From Membranipora membranacea (taxonomy: Eukaryota; Bryozoa; Gymnolaemata; Cheilostomatida; Membraniporidae), in contig OU612074.1 of assembly GCA_914767715.1 (NCBI GenBank), positions 10,512,062-10,576,061 on the forward strand: DNA of 64,000 nucleotides. Reading direction: 5' to 3'. A model generated the notes under the pieces. That model was not told the DNA's origin. It made no database searches and saw only the letters and a program-made list of their open reading frames with translations. Numbering within the stretch: the stretch's first letter is position 1; every line of letters starts with the position of its first letter. Made by a program: the position numbers and the translations under genes. Of this stretch, positions 33,646-48,967 are shown piece after piece.

Positions 33646-34241
33646 GAGTGACAATTATGCATTAAGGTTAAGATGAAGGTTGGACCTTCAATATGCTAAG
33701 TAATGCCAAACGATGGACCATGGATATAAAACTAAATGCACTAAGACAGTCTGATGCACATAATTATTATGCATACACCAAGATGGCTGAGTTTTCAATT
33801 TTGTTACACTATCACTTATGATTACACACTGAAATGTGATTAACGATGACAGAAATTGCATTTTCAGATTAGGAATCACAGCTGGAACACTTCATAGCCT
33901 TTTGGTCGTACTTGGATGCTGGTTAAAATTTCAAATCAAATTTGATGTCAGATGTGCTAACATAACAAGCTTTATGGTGTACACTGTAATTTGTCCTCTG
34001 CTGTAGCCAAAGAGCTGAGTATAGGCAATAAAAATATATAAATAGTTGGTTGCTCAAAAATATTTATTGTAGCTATTAAAATTTAATCTGATAAAGAGAA
34101 ATATAAAATTCACTACCTGATAACTCACTTATCAACTTGCAATCATAATTCATTTACATAAATCATTGTGATAATGTAGTTCATTTAGTGAATGTTGAAA
34201 TGTAAATGTAAATGTAAATGTAAAATTGTTGTTCAATTATG
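33646..34241. other. Non-genic stretch with a candidate polyA site
   Basis: Minus-strand AATAAA at 34,063-34,068 lies downstream of the Gly/Arg/Met-rich gene. A short 'aaatgt' run lies near 34,197-34,222. Nothing else is recognised. Confidence 0.4.
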
Positions 34242-34757
34242 TCAAAAAACAGGGATTAAACATTTTTTGTACAATCCCATCTTTACATAGCGGAGAATTT
34301 CTTTCTTATGTCCCTTGTTTCCTTTCTTTCCTCTCATTGACCCATATCCTCTTGCTCTTGGTCTGCTTCCTTGATCTTGGCCATATCCATATGGTCTCAT
34401 CTCTTCTCCCCTTGTGCTCATTCCTCTCATTCCTTGTCCTCGTGTTCTATATCCCTTGCTTCGGCCACCTTTGAATTTGAGAGAACGCAAAATAACATCT
34501 ACTCTGCTTTTCAATTTCTTTTGTGATCTTCTGCCTGACTGCATTCCTCTTCTTGACCCATATCTGAACCCATTCATGCCTCCTCTTGGACCCATTCCTC
34601 TGCTTGGGCCATACCCATATGATCTCATACCTTGTCCTCTCTGTCCCATTCCTCTACTTGGGCCATATCCGTATGATCTCATACCTTTTCCTCTCTGTCC
34701 CATTCCTCGACTTGGGCCATATCCGTATGATCTCATTCCTTGTCCTCTTGAACTCAT
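34242..34757 (-). CDS. Second half of the Gly/Arg/Met-rich repeat gene, shifted frame (172 codons)
   Basis: This frame is open from just upstream of the ATG at 34,755-34,757, which overlaps the stop of the first half in a different (-1) frame. It encodes three units like MRSYGYGPSRGMGQRG, then the cationic segment LKSRVDVILRSLKF (residues 82-95, at 34,473-34,514) and a basic tail. That segment also occurs at the end of the first half. Composition, strand and the downstream polyA signal say it belongs to the same gene. It could be joined by a small intron, by ribosomal frameshifting, or be separated by a mutation. On its own it lacks a signal peptide. Confidence 0.55.
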   Translation of the reverse strand: MSSRGQGMRSYGYGPSRGMGQRGKGMRSYGYGPSRGMGQRGQGMRSYGYGPSRGMGPRGGMNGFRYGSRRGMQSGRRSQKKLKSRVDVILRSLKFKGGRSKGYRTRGQGMRGMSTRGEEMRPYGYGQDQGSRPRARGYGSMRGKKGNKGHKKEILRYVKMGLYKKCLIPVF

Positions 34758-35603
34758 ACCTCCCTGGTTATAAATTTAAGAGAACGCAGGATCACATCTA
34801 CTCTGCTTTTTAATTGTCTTTTTGGTTTTCTTTGTGGTTTCATACCTCTGCTAGGGCCATTTCTGAATCCTCTCATTCCTTGTCCTCTTGACTGCATTCT
34901 TCCGCCTCCATTTCCAAATCCTCTCATGCTCTGTCCTCTGGAACTCAATCCTCTGCCTTGGCTGTTTCCAAATCCTCTCATGCCATGTTTCATAGAACTT
35001 CTTTCCTCTTGTCTTCTTGAGCCCATTCCTCTGCTTGGACTTTCATACTGTCTCATTCCATCTCCTCTTTGCCTCATCTCTCTGCCCTGGCCATCTCCAA
35101 ATCCTTCCATTCTCTGTTCTCTTGGACCCATTTCTGAATCCTGACCGTCTCCTCTCATGCCATCTCCTCTTTGCCCTTTGCTCATTTCTCGGTCCTTGCC
35201 ATCCCCAAATCCTTCCTTTTCTTGTCTTCTTGGACTCATTTCTTCTCCTCTTTGACTCATTTTCTTGTCTCCGCCATAACCCTGTTGCATCATTCCTTCG
35301 TCCTCATCATGACTTCCATGGTCCAAACATAGACCTTAACATACAAAACATATCTTTCACATGTATATATATTTTGCAATGCACTTTCTATTACTGTGGA
35401 TTTTTATCAGACACCAGTTTTCTCTTCCCAATGCATATACCATCACAATCCCTCGAGCCATGTATTTGTGCCAACATGCAAGTAGGGATATGAGGCTAGC
35501 AAATACATAAACCCCAACATCAAACTCAAAATTTAGGACGAAAAGTGTAAAAAAACTTACCAATGACGGTTGTGAAGAGAAGTGCGATTATCAGCCTCTG
35601 CAT
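34754..35603 (-). CDS. Secreted Gly/Arg/Met-rich repeat protein, first half, 207 aa
   Basis: The coding exons are 35,603-35,561 and 35,334-34,754, joined in phase 1 (donor GTAAGT, acceptor TATGTTAAG). The N-terminus is a signal peptide (MQRLIIALLFTTVIG, then LCL), then acidic DHGSHDEDEG, then about 150 residues of low-complexity repeats (GMRGFGNGQGRG, QRGDGMR types) rich in G, R, M, Q and S with no cysteine. It ends RKPKR, then QLKSRVDVILRSLKF, then ITREV and TGA. The dibasic KPKR before a cationic, alternately hydrophobic segment looks like a processing site. An untranslated first exon (donor at 35,867) and TATA box (35,943-35,950) precede it. I do not recognise it. A structural secretion (mucus, adhesive, cuticle) or a peptide precursor is possible. 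The frame break after it makes the true C-terminus uncertain. Confidence 0.65.
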
Positions 35604-35942
35604 GATCTGTAACAGAGATGAGAAAACTGTAGTACAAGAACTGCTAAGCTTCTGAAGGGAACAGGGATTACAAAGTTAGTGTTTATGAATAAACAAACAG
35701 AAAAACAACAAATCAATAAAGCATTAAAAATTTTTTTCTAAAAATACAAAATGTAAACTAAGGCTGTGAATATGAAGTTCTAAAAAGGCTGTGAATATGC
35801 GACTCTTGAAAGCATTAAAACCTACCGGAGATGGTAAAGGGATTATTGAAAGAAAAGTTTTACTTACTACTTTAAAAGTCTTTTCCCTATTGAGAAACTT
35901 CTCACCAAAGGCTCAGAGGTGATTGTCTTGTGAATCCAAATG

Positions 35943-35950
35943 CTTTTATA
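35943..35950 (-). promoter_or_regulatory. TATA box of the Gly/Arg/Met-rich gene
   Basis: TATAAAAG on the minus strand lies 83 bp upstream of the first donor (GT at 35,867-35,866). The spacing equals that of the two cysteine-peptide genes. Confidence 0.65.
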
Positions 35951-35959
35951 GGTGCATCA

Positions 35960-37270
35960 AAGCAATGTACCATGGTTCAATGACAATCAACAGTGACATT
36001 TTGATTGTGACAAATGAGCTTACACAAGAGGTTTGAGTAGGTGTGGTTATGAAAGTGTTGCACACTACCAGAGTTAATGATCATCCTGTATCATTGGAAG
36101 TGGCAATGTTGATGTAGACTGTGAATTGCCTGGTGGGTACAGAGACTATTTGCTTTGACTACAAATACGCTTGCGCTTGATTATATTGCACCATTTACAT
36201 TAAGTCTAACATACCCGACACATTCCCTGATGTTTTTCTCCACTTTTACTAAACTACTAACAACAATGTTTATTGTTATGTGGAGCATTGCAAAATATCT
36301 TTATTTTACATGCATTTCTTAAATTTCACACATGTTATGGAACAGAGATTTTCATGTTCCTAATGAGTTTGGTTTCTTTCTTTCTTTCTGTTAGCATACC
36401 CAAACCCGTTATCTAGAAATCATGAGTCATGGTCTCAAAGAAAGTCTTTTCCATCAGATTGAGCAGAAACTGCAGTCATACAAGGCTTTCGTCATCCGCA
36501 TCACACCACAAGACTTTTGGGTTCGAATGTTGCCCTGGTCAATTAAAACAATATCTCAAGGGGGACCTCTAGTTATTTCTCTCAGCCTTTTAAAAACCTA
36601 AATTTTTTAAAGAATACTGCAAATCTATCCTAATTCCATCAATGCTGAGGAGTTTGTCTCATTTGAGTTTCATTTTCAGTTGACATCAAGTTTTAGCAGG
36701 GTTGCTTTTCACCAAACAAACTTCCCAAACACCAAGCAGGATCAAATGAATTTTTTTCGTCAGATTGACTCAAAACTACAGGCATACAATACAACCATCA
36801 TCACCACCACCAAAATCACACCATCCGATTTTGGTGTCCTTAGGCCAGTCTGCCCAATAATTGAGGTCAAAATTTACCATTTGGGGAAACATATAAATGT
36901 TTTGAACGGTTGAGAAAAAACCAGTGTCTTTCTGTGTAATTCAAAATATTATTTAGTCATGAAATTGAAATTGATTTGTCTCTTTTACGTTTCGTTATCA
37001 AATTACCCATTTACTATACAGGGTAAAAAAGTTATTTGTTTAAAGTTTTGACTTGAAATTAGTTGCACAGAGCCAAAGGGGTCGTTTTAACTTCTTTGAT
37101 GGTAATGTAAGCTAATGATGTTTCTAAAATCCTTTCAATCTGGCATACAACTACGTCTTTCAGCATTCAACCTAAATTCATTTCTCTCTGAGAAAAGGAC
37201 AAATTGAATTCCGTACAATTAATGATCAGCTACTTCTTTGAGGAGCATTATGTGCAATTAATGTTTTAGA
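35960..37270. other. Non-genic stretch with a degenerate direct repeat
   Basis: 36,460-36,530 (cagattgagcagaaactgcag, catcacaccacaagactttt) resembles 36,755-36,840 (cagattgactcaaaactacag, atcacaccatccgattttgg). The two parts look like an old ~300-bp tandem duplication. No gene is seen. Confidence 0.4.
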
Positions 37271-37279
37271 GCTCAGGCC

Positions 37280-37510
37280 CGTATTTCTCGGAGGTACTCC
37301 TCCCCAAGAATGCTAAATGAAGTGGCCTAAAAATGTTATAATTCAATAAACCATGTCAGAACATGCTATTTATATACATTGAAAGGCTTTTGCGACCGGG
37401 GCTTTTCCTCAGACCCTACAGGAGGAGCATACAGCACCCCACCTGGTGGTATTTTGCGCCCTCAAGGAATTTTAACTACCCTACTATTTTTCTTAAACTG
37501 TGGCCCTGTT
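37280..37510 (-). repeat. 'GGGGAGGC' dispersed repeat copy
   Basis: In reverse orientation it shows 'agggccacagtttaag' at one end, 'gtggcctaaaaatgttataa' in the middle and a degenerate 'ctccgag' end. It corresponds to the plus-oriented copies at 39.2 and 58.3 kb. Confidence 0.55.
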
Positions 37511-37786
37511 ACATATTTTCAGAGCAAAGACAGCTGTTGTTCACAATATTTTCAGTAGATACACGGGGTCAGAAAATTTTGACTTTCTATACACTATACA
37601 CAAGCTTACCTGAAACTTGGGTTAGAGATATCTGACTTGCTCAAGTTCGATGCATTTCTGTGCAGAGCTATCCATGGGTTACTCTGAGTTCGCTTCACTA
37701 GCCTCCAACCTCATGGTGACACTACAAGTATGATACAATCATCATACAAGTCGCTGGCGAGTTTACATGTTGTACAGTAAAAGTAC

Positions 37787-37788
37787 AG

Positions 37789-37827
<39 letters not shown>

Positions 37828-37884
37828 ACGTGAACGTGAACGTGAAAGTGAAAGTGAAAGTAAAAGTGAAAGTGAAAGTGAAAG
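37787..37884 (+). repeat. GTGAAA hexanucleotide microsatellite
   Basis: About 16 units of GTGAAA, with three GTGAAC units in the middle. It opens artificial Val-Lys and Phe-His frames on both strands; none is called as a gene. Confidence 0.95.
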
Positions 37885-37889
37885 ACAGG

Positions 37890-38950
37890 GAAGCTTCTCG
37901 TGTAACGCAATCACAAAATGTATTCAGATATCATGAAATCAGGCCTTGTAATAATAATCTTTGTCAGGTATCATTATTTAGGGACAACTCGCAATAAAAA
38001 TCAGGGGCAGATAACCTTGTGCAGTAAGTGTTTGTGTTACACGCATTGAATTCCATATCTGGAACAGCAGCTCACTCATAGCCTTATATTCTGTATATAC
38101 TCAGTTGAGGGGATTTTATGTAAACTCACTTGATTTCTTGACCTCAGTGATATTGTCAGAATAATAAGATTATCTATGTCTGTGAATCCCTAGTTGATCA
38201 CGTGACAGTCAACAGACTGAAACTACTAAACTTTTCATTGAACAGTGATTTGTTTTCTCTTTTTTGTTTTGGATTATCACAGCAGAGATGGATAATAATT
38301 GTTCTGTCAGAATTACCTCAAAAATAAAACAAAAAGGCTATTTAACAAACAACTTGTTGCTCACAGCAAAATGTTTTTTAATCACCCAACAATTTTGCGC
38401 ACGATCCAAAAACCTACTAGGGACTGAGCTCGATGTCAATTGAGATATTTTATCTATGTCTATTGGGAAATACAGCTCCTTGATTGGAGAATGGTGAGTT
38501 GATGATACCATTCTAGGAATAGTACAAATCAATGATTACACGTAAATCTTCCCAGAATCAATCACACAATCTAGTTTTCTAATTTGTGCTTTTTGGTTCC
38601 GTTTTCTAGAGTTCTACAAATCCTAGTCTTTCTAAGTTGTTTTCTGCTATTTTTGTTTTTGAAATTTGAATGGCTGCCGATGGGTTTTCAACCAATTATA
38701 ATGAATGTTTACTGTATAAAGCTCTTTCAAATAATGATAATTTTGGTAATACTCGCTCAAATTGGATCATTAGTCATAAAAAATAAGTATCATATTACTA
38801 TTAACATGAACAGAATAAGATGCTTATGAAAATCATCATGTTTTGTTTCTATTATAATTTTCCTGGCTCCAGATAAAAAAGTGTGATCTGCTCCAAAAAA
38901 AGCATCTGTAAAAAATTGCGAATTCATGGTCTCATGAGCTGTCTAGCGCT
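37890..38950. other. Non-genic stretch
   Basis: I see nothing I can support here. Confidence 0.4.
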
Positions 38951-38954
38951 CCCC

Positions 38955-39008
38955 ATAATATATATATATATATATTATATACAAATAGATATATATATGT
39001 ATATATAA
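38955..39008. repeat. AT dinucleotide repeat
   Basis: An interrupted (TA)n run at 38,958-39,007. Confidence 0.85.
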
Positions 39009-39176
39009 TGAGGATAAACTCCTGTCACAACCCCATTAACAAAAAAAGGCAATAAAATAATTCCTTCTCTCTCTCATTGCTCCTGAGGCACAGTATATAC
39101 ACAACATTATCTAGCGACTTAGGTGCTGCCCCAGACCTCAATGGGAGGTTCCTGGGCCCTTGGGTGGGTAACGCAC

Positions 39177-39385
39177 AGGGCCGTAGTTTTGAAAAAATGG
39201 TAGGGGAGGCAAAGTTCGAGGCGGGTCCCAAGTATCAACAGAAAGTTCCTCCCTGCGCAATTTACGGCATATTAAAAGTAAATGGTAGTCCCAAATGAGC
39301 TGATTCTGACATGGAATACTCAATTATAGCATTTTTAGGCCACTCTATTTAGCAATCTAGGGGAGGCAGAGCGTCCCTGCCTCCC
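39177..39385 (+). repeat. 'GGGGAGGC' dispersed repeat, full copy
   Basis: It starts 'agggccgtagttttgaaaaa', then 'atggtaggggaggcaaag', and ends 'ttaggccactctattta', 'ctaggggaggcagagcgtcc', 'ctgcctcccctag'. The copy at 58,330-58,512 has the same order. With the reverse copies at 7.9, 15.6 and 37.3 kb and a partial one at 59.8 kb, this is the most frequent dispersed family in the window. It is short, has no coding capacity and is probably a non-autonomous DNA element. Confidence 0.7.
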
Positions 39386-39399
39386 CTAGAACTACATGC

Positions 39400-40600
39400 C
39401 TGACACACAATCAGATAATGACCCAAGCCAAGTTGACATGTAAGCAGCTCAGAAATTTGATGCAGAGGAGGCTGAAACTCGAGGGAGTGGCACATTTTAT
39501 GAAAGGAAATTAGCACGCGTCTAATGCATTTAGTTTTCTGGGCCATACAAGCTAGCCTTAATGTGGCCTGGGTCAAATGAAGCATTCTTCAGCCATCTTT
39601 GACAATTGTGGGACTCTTAAGCCATAGTACTAAGCTTTCTCAAGAATTCAGTGCCTCCCTGCCTTCCCTTCCAGTTCCATAGGCCTTATTCATTACATAA
39701 TCTTATACTCACATTCAATTACAACATATATTTATACTTGGTGTCTTCATATATCTTATATTTCTGTCTTTTGGTGATGAATCATAAATCCGCTGAAAAT
39801 TTGTGTAGTTACAAGTATTCCATGACATGAAATACACCTTTCATTATTTCTTGTTGACTAGAGGTGGTCAGCATGATTTTATACTGCATAAGTTGTATGA
39901 AGCGCTCCTCGTTCTTTGTCCGGATGCAATCCGAAGCTCATGTTATTCAGTGAAACTGAACTGAGTTGATGACAATTTAAATGTTAGTTGCCTTACTAAG
40001 CTCAATTTTGTCAGAAGTCGCGCAACCATCACATGCAGATTGCAGATTGACGAACACAACGTGTGGCACAGAGGCTGTTGTCAAACGTTTTAGACTTTAG
40101 TTAGAGTATGCTAAGAATAAATAAAGTTGGCTACTATGATGGCAAAGTCAATTTCATACCTCTCTGGCAGTCCTATGAACACCAATAAATATGTTATTTT
40201 TTATAGTAGTTACAGACTAGCCTTGTTGAAAACACAGTGTGACATTTTCGACATTTTTCAGGAGTTGTCTTTTCAGGCACTAGTTCTTGCAGATTGGTCA
40301 TCATAATGAAATCGGAATTACTGTTATAGCCTATTTTTTCTATTTTTAGCTGGCCAATTATCATCAAGGATAAATTTAAGACCGTACGCCATTGGTCAAT
40401 GAGTTTCACTAAAATAGGAAGTGAACTAGAATCTAGATTTTGTCATCTGACAAGCTGGAATAATTTTGACAAGCTGGAAAGTTCTCCCCCATTTTAGGAG
40501 TATTGTGCACACAAACCGTCAAAGACAAATATCAACACTGAGATAGGAAAGTTCTTCTGCAGCTCAAGCAATAAAAATACAGCAAAGAGTGAGAGGTTCC
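39400..40600. other. Non-genic stretch upstream of cdc42
   Basis: No feature supported. The cdc42 promoter must lie toward its 3' edge, but no TATA box is evident. Confidence 0.4.
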
Positions 40601-40639
40601 AACAAAAAGTCCACATCAGTGTACTGAGTGAATTGGCAC

Positions 40640-40734
40640 ATCCTCTAAACTCACTCACACCTTGCTGTGACTGTGAGGTGACAGTGTTCTACCTAGGACT
40701 GGTGACTCTATACAATAGTTTTGGATAATTTAAG
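40640..40734 (+). other. cdc42: Likely 5' untranslated exon of cdc42
   Basis: A good donor (taag|gtgagt) ends this stretch at 40,734. It is the last strong donor before the acceptor at 41,258-41,259 that opens the ATG exon. The 5' edge is a guess. Confidence 0.45.
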
Positions 40735-41268
40735 GTGAGTTTAATTCGTTGTAAGCTTATTCTGATTCTTTTTTGTTATTCCCTGTTAGAATGTGAGTCT
40801 ACTAACTAACTCAAATCATTGAATTGATTGGTCAATTGTGTACTAAAGGAGTCAGAACCATCATCATGCTGTTTCTTTCTTTCAGGGTTGAAAGTAGTGT
40901 TAAGATACTACTAACTTCTTCTTCTAGTTAGGCCTCCCTCAATAAACAATAGAAACCATTGATCAAGCAGTTTTAGGCCTACTGGTATACATAGAGAGTG
41001 ATTCTATCTAGGCCTACTTCTACTGGGCCGCCATGATTATTATTATTTATGGGTGTAAGGGGAGAATGTATGTGTTCTGTTTAGGCTGGTATTATATCCT
41101 TCTCAACAGTGTAGCTGAGCGACATAGCCTTCCCTGCTATGTCTTTCTCTAACCGTCACTAATTTTAGTTCCTTAGGATGTTACAATGATACGTGATTGA
41201 ATCACCGTAGTCACATACATGATCTTACTAAAACACTTCAACATTTCTTGTGATTGTAGATTTTCTGA

Positions 41269-46542
<5,274 letters not shown>

Positions 46543-47330
46543 ACGTCTGAGCACAAGTCTCTCTACTTCAGAGCAATAGAAACAAAGCACCATCAAGCGT
46601 AACCACCTACATGTGAATATATAGGATATAGGATATATTGAATGACCTTCACCTGAGTAAAAGAAAGCGGAGCAACGATTGGATAGATGGAATAACTAAG
46701 CTCAGCAATGATTGGATAGATTCTGAAGCTGGCGTAATTGAAAAATAATAACGGTGCTTTGTATTTTATTTTGATAGACGAACAACATATCCTTGAGGTC
46801 TTATTTCCAAGTGCTCAATATTTGAATAACTAAGTAGGTTTCGGATTTGTCTACTCACCCACCCGCCGCAATGTAGAAGTCTTTTTTTACGAATTGTGAT
46901 TGGCCTTGAACACCAAGAGTCTCTTATCTAGTTTGAATTAGCGAGTTAGACTGGAAAATGATACATGTGATGTCTGATTACAAACTTTCTGTCAAATCTC
47001 ATATGCTTTGCGAGCTCTACAACATCATTCTATCTTTATAAGCTCATTCTGTCAATACATGGTTGTTTTTTTTCTCTCGTTCTTATGGGTTATAGCTTCA
47101 AGTTGCAAGAGATCGAGTTATTAACATCTTCTGAATGTATTGTAACCAAGATATTCATTTGGCATCATAAACAAAATGCTGTTAGGGACAGTATTTTATT
47201 AATTTGCTACTTTTATAGCTATTACGTTTATTTATGTCTATTTTCTGTATTCTAATCAATTCATGTTCTTCAGCTGATACCAGCAGTATATTATAGCAAA
47301 TTTAATGCAATAAAGTCAACAAAAGGACCA
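46543..47330 (+). other. cdc42: cdc42 3' untranslated region
   Basis: A non-coding tail leads to AATAAA at 47,309-47,314, the first strong polyA signal that fits. No open frame of interest. Confidence 0.5.
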
Positions 47331-47719
47331 TCTAGAAATTATTTGATATACATGTTCTCAACAACCTCATGTTGATAGCCAATGCTGAGATTGTGGAGCA
47401 GACTGGTAGCCTAAGGGAAATGCTTGATTGCCTCAACTATTGTCAATAGCTTCCTGTTCCCACAATGCATTACATTAGAATAAAGTTGAAACTACATATT
47501 TTCCCGCATTCCGAGTCGCACCCTATCTACAGGTCAGTTGCTCCTTCAGACAGTGGGAGGGGATGCAACTTCAAATACAGGCAAACAGGATCTATCCTTG
47601 CACACAAGTACTGAAGTGGTTAAGGGGGGTTGTACATCCAGGATTACTTCAGGCTGTCTTAAGAAACAAGCATTTCAATCTGTGACTTAACTATCTTGGC
47701 ATTATTAACTGGGTTGGGG

Positions 47720-47819
47720 CACAGCCAGCCCTTAAAAGCGTTTGGGATGACGATCGCGGCCGTTAACGACCACCTACGGCCGCGATCGCCATCCCGAACG
47801 CTGTTAAGGGCTGGCTGTG
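47720..47819. mobile_element. hAT-like foldback MITE between cdc42 and tollip
   Basis: A GC-rich hairpin with ends 'cacagccagcccttaa' and 'ttaagggctggctgtg' and core 'gcggccgttaacgacc'. It has perfect 8-bp flanking repeats 'ggttgggg' (47,712-47,719 and 47,820-47,827). Confidence 0.85.
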
Positions 47820-47829
47820 GGTTGGGGTC

Positions 47830-48967
47830 GAGTGTGAACTGTTTTTATGAGCGGTAATCTGTGCACACTTAGGTAACTTTGTAGTTTATGAGCCTTAACT
47901 TTGCCTCAGGTTGCTGGTGGTGACATGCAAACAGCTTCCAGATTTGATTATGGAATGTCAATGCCAACATTTCAGGCCAAGGTTAAGCACTCGTCTTAGT
48001 CATTTGGTCACATCTTGACAGGTCATAGGAATTAAAAGTGAGTGTCCCCAGTTATGGGAGAGCGATCTCATTGATAAAAATTGCATTCATAGAAAGAATT
48101 TTGAATCCGAATCATTTCTCAGTAAATCGGATTGGTTGGATGTATAGATAATACCTTTAGCACGAAATAAGTACGGAACAGATCGCAATAGTTGTACATC
48201 TTACTTATAATCTAGTCTAAGTGATCAGATTGCATTACGTTATCAACCAATCATTTAAGTGTTGAATTTGTAGGGTGAGAGTTTTCATCAAGAAATATTT
48301 GTGATTCAGTTTGAGAATACAAGTTTACTTTACGTAACAATATAGAACAATAAATCATAAAAAATAGGAGAGATATTACAATAATATAGACAATAAATAT
48401 GTTTTGCTCAAATCAACAAATATCATTTTCACAATTTTGCGCACAAACTTAGTGGGTAGCTGAAGCGTAGACATAACAAATATCTCAATCATTACCAGAA
48501 ACATAGCAAGATTACGATGTTGTATATTAAATCTCCCACCATGAGAAAAAAGGAAACAGCAAAGATCGAGAATGAATGCTGGGTAGGGTGGTGTTTTGAC
48601 ATGACCAAAAAAACATAATAGGAGCGCAACACTAAGTAACCGTTAAGTATGTCAACATCAAACTTTTCTGAACAGAATAGCTGGTATTAACAATAGCTTG
48701 AGTTTGTATTGGTATGGACAGGGGTACGTCTTTAGCACTCCGATCATAACACTTGGGGATCTCAAGCTAGCTAAGTTTTTGATTTGAATAAAGCCTTATT
48801 TTCAGAATCCTTTACCGTGCGAAAATTAAATAGCGGAAGAGCGGCGGCAATATCTCTTGAATATTTCAGGAGATTCCCATTTGTGAAATAAAAAGTTGAT
48901 ACAACCATTCTCTAAGTTTCGGTAGTGAAAATAAGTAGTAATTTATATAAGAGGTGACCACTTGTAC
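47830..48967. other. Tollip-side intergenic or 3' UTR
   Basis: I see no coding sequence. It probably holds the tollip 3' untranslated region, but I could not pick a firm minus-strand polyA signal. Confidence 0.4.

Noticed and set aside
34226-35493. Plus-strand open frames opposite the Gly/Arg/Met-rich gene
   Set aside because: Shadows of the biased codon use on the minus strand.
37711-37997. Val-Lys, Phe-His and Ser-Leu repeat open frames
   Set aside because: They come from the GTGAAA microsatellite in both strands.
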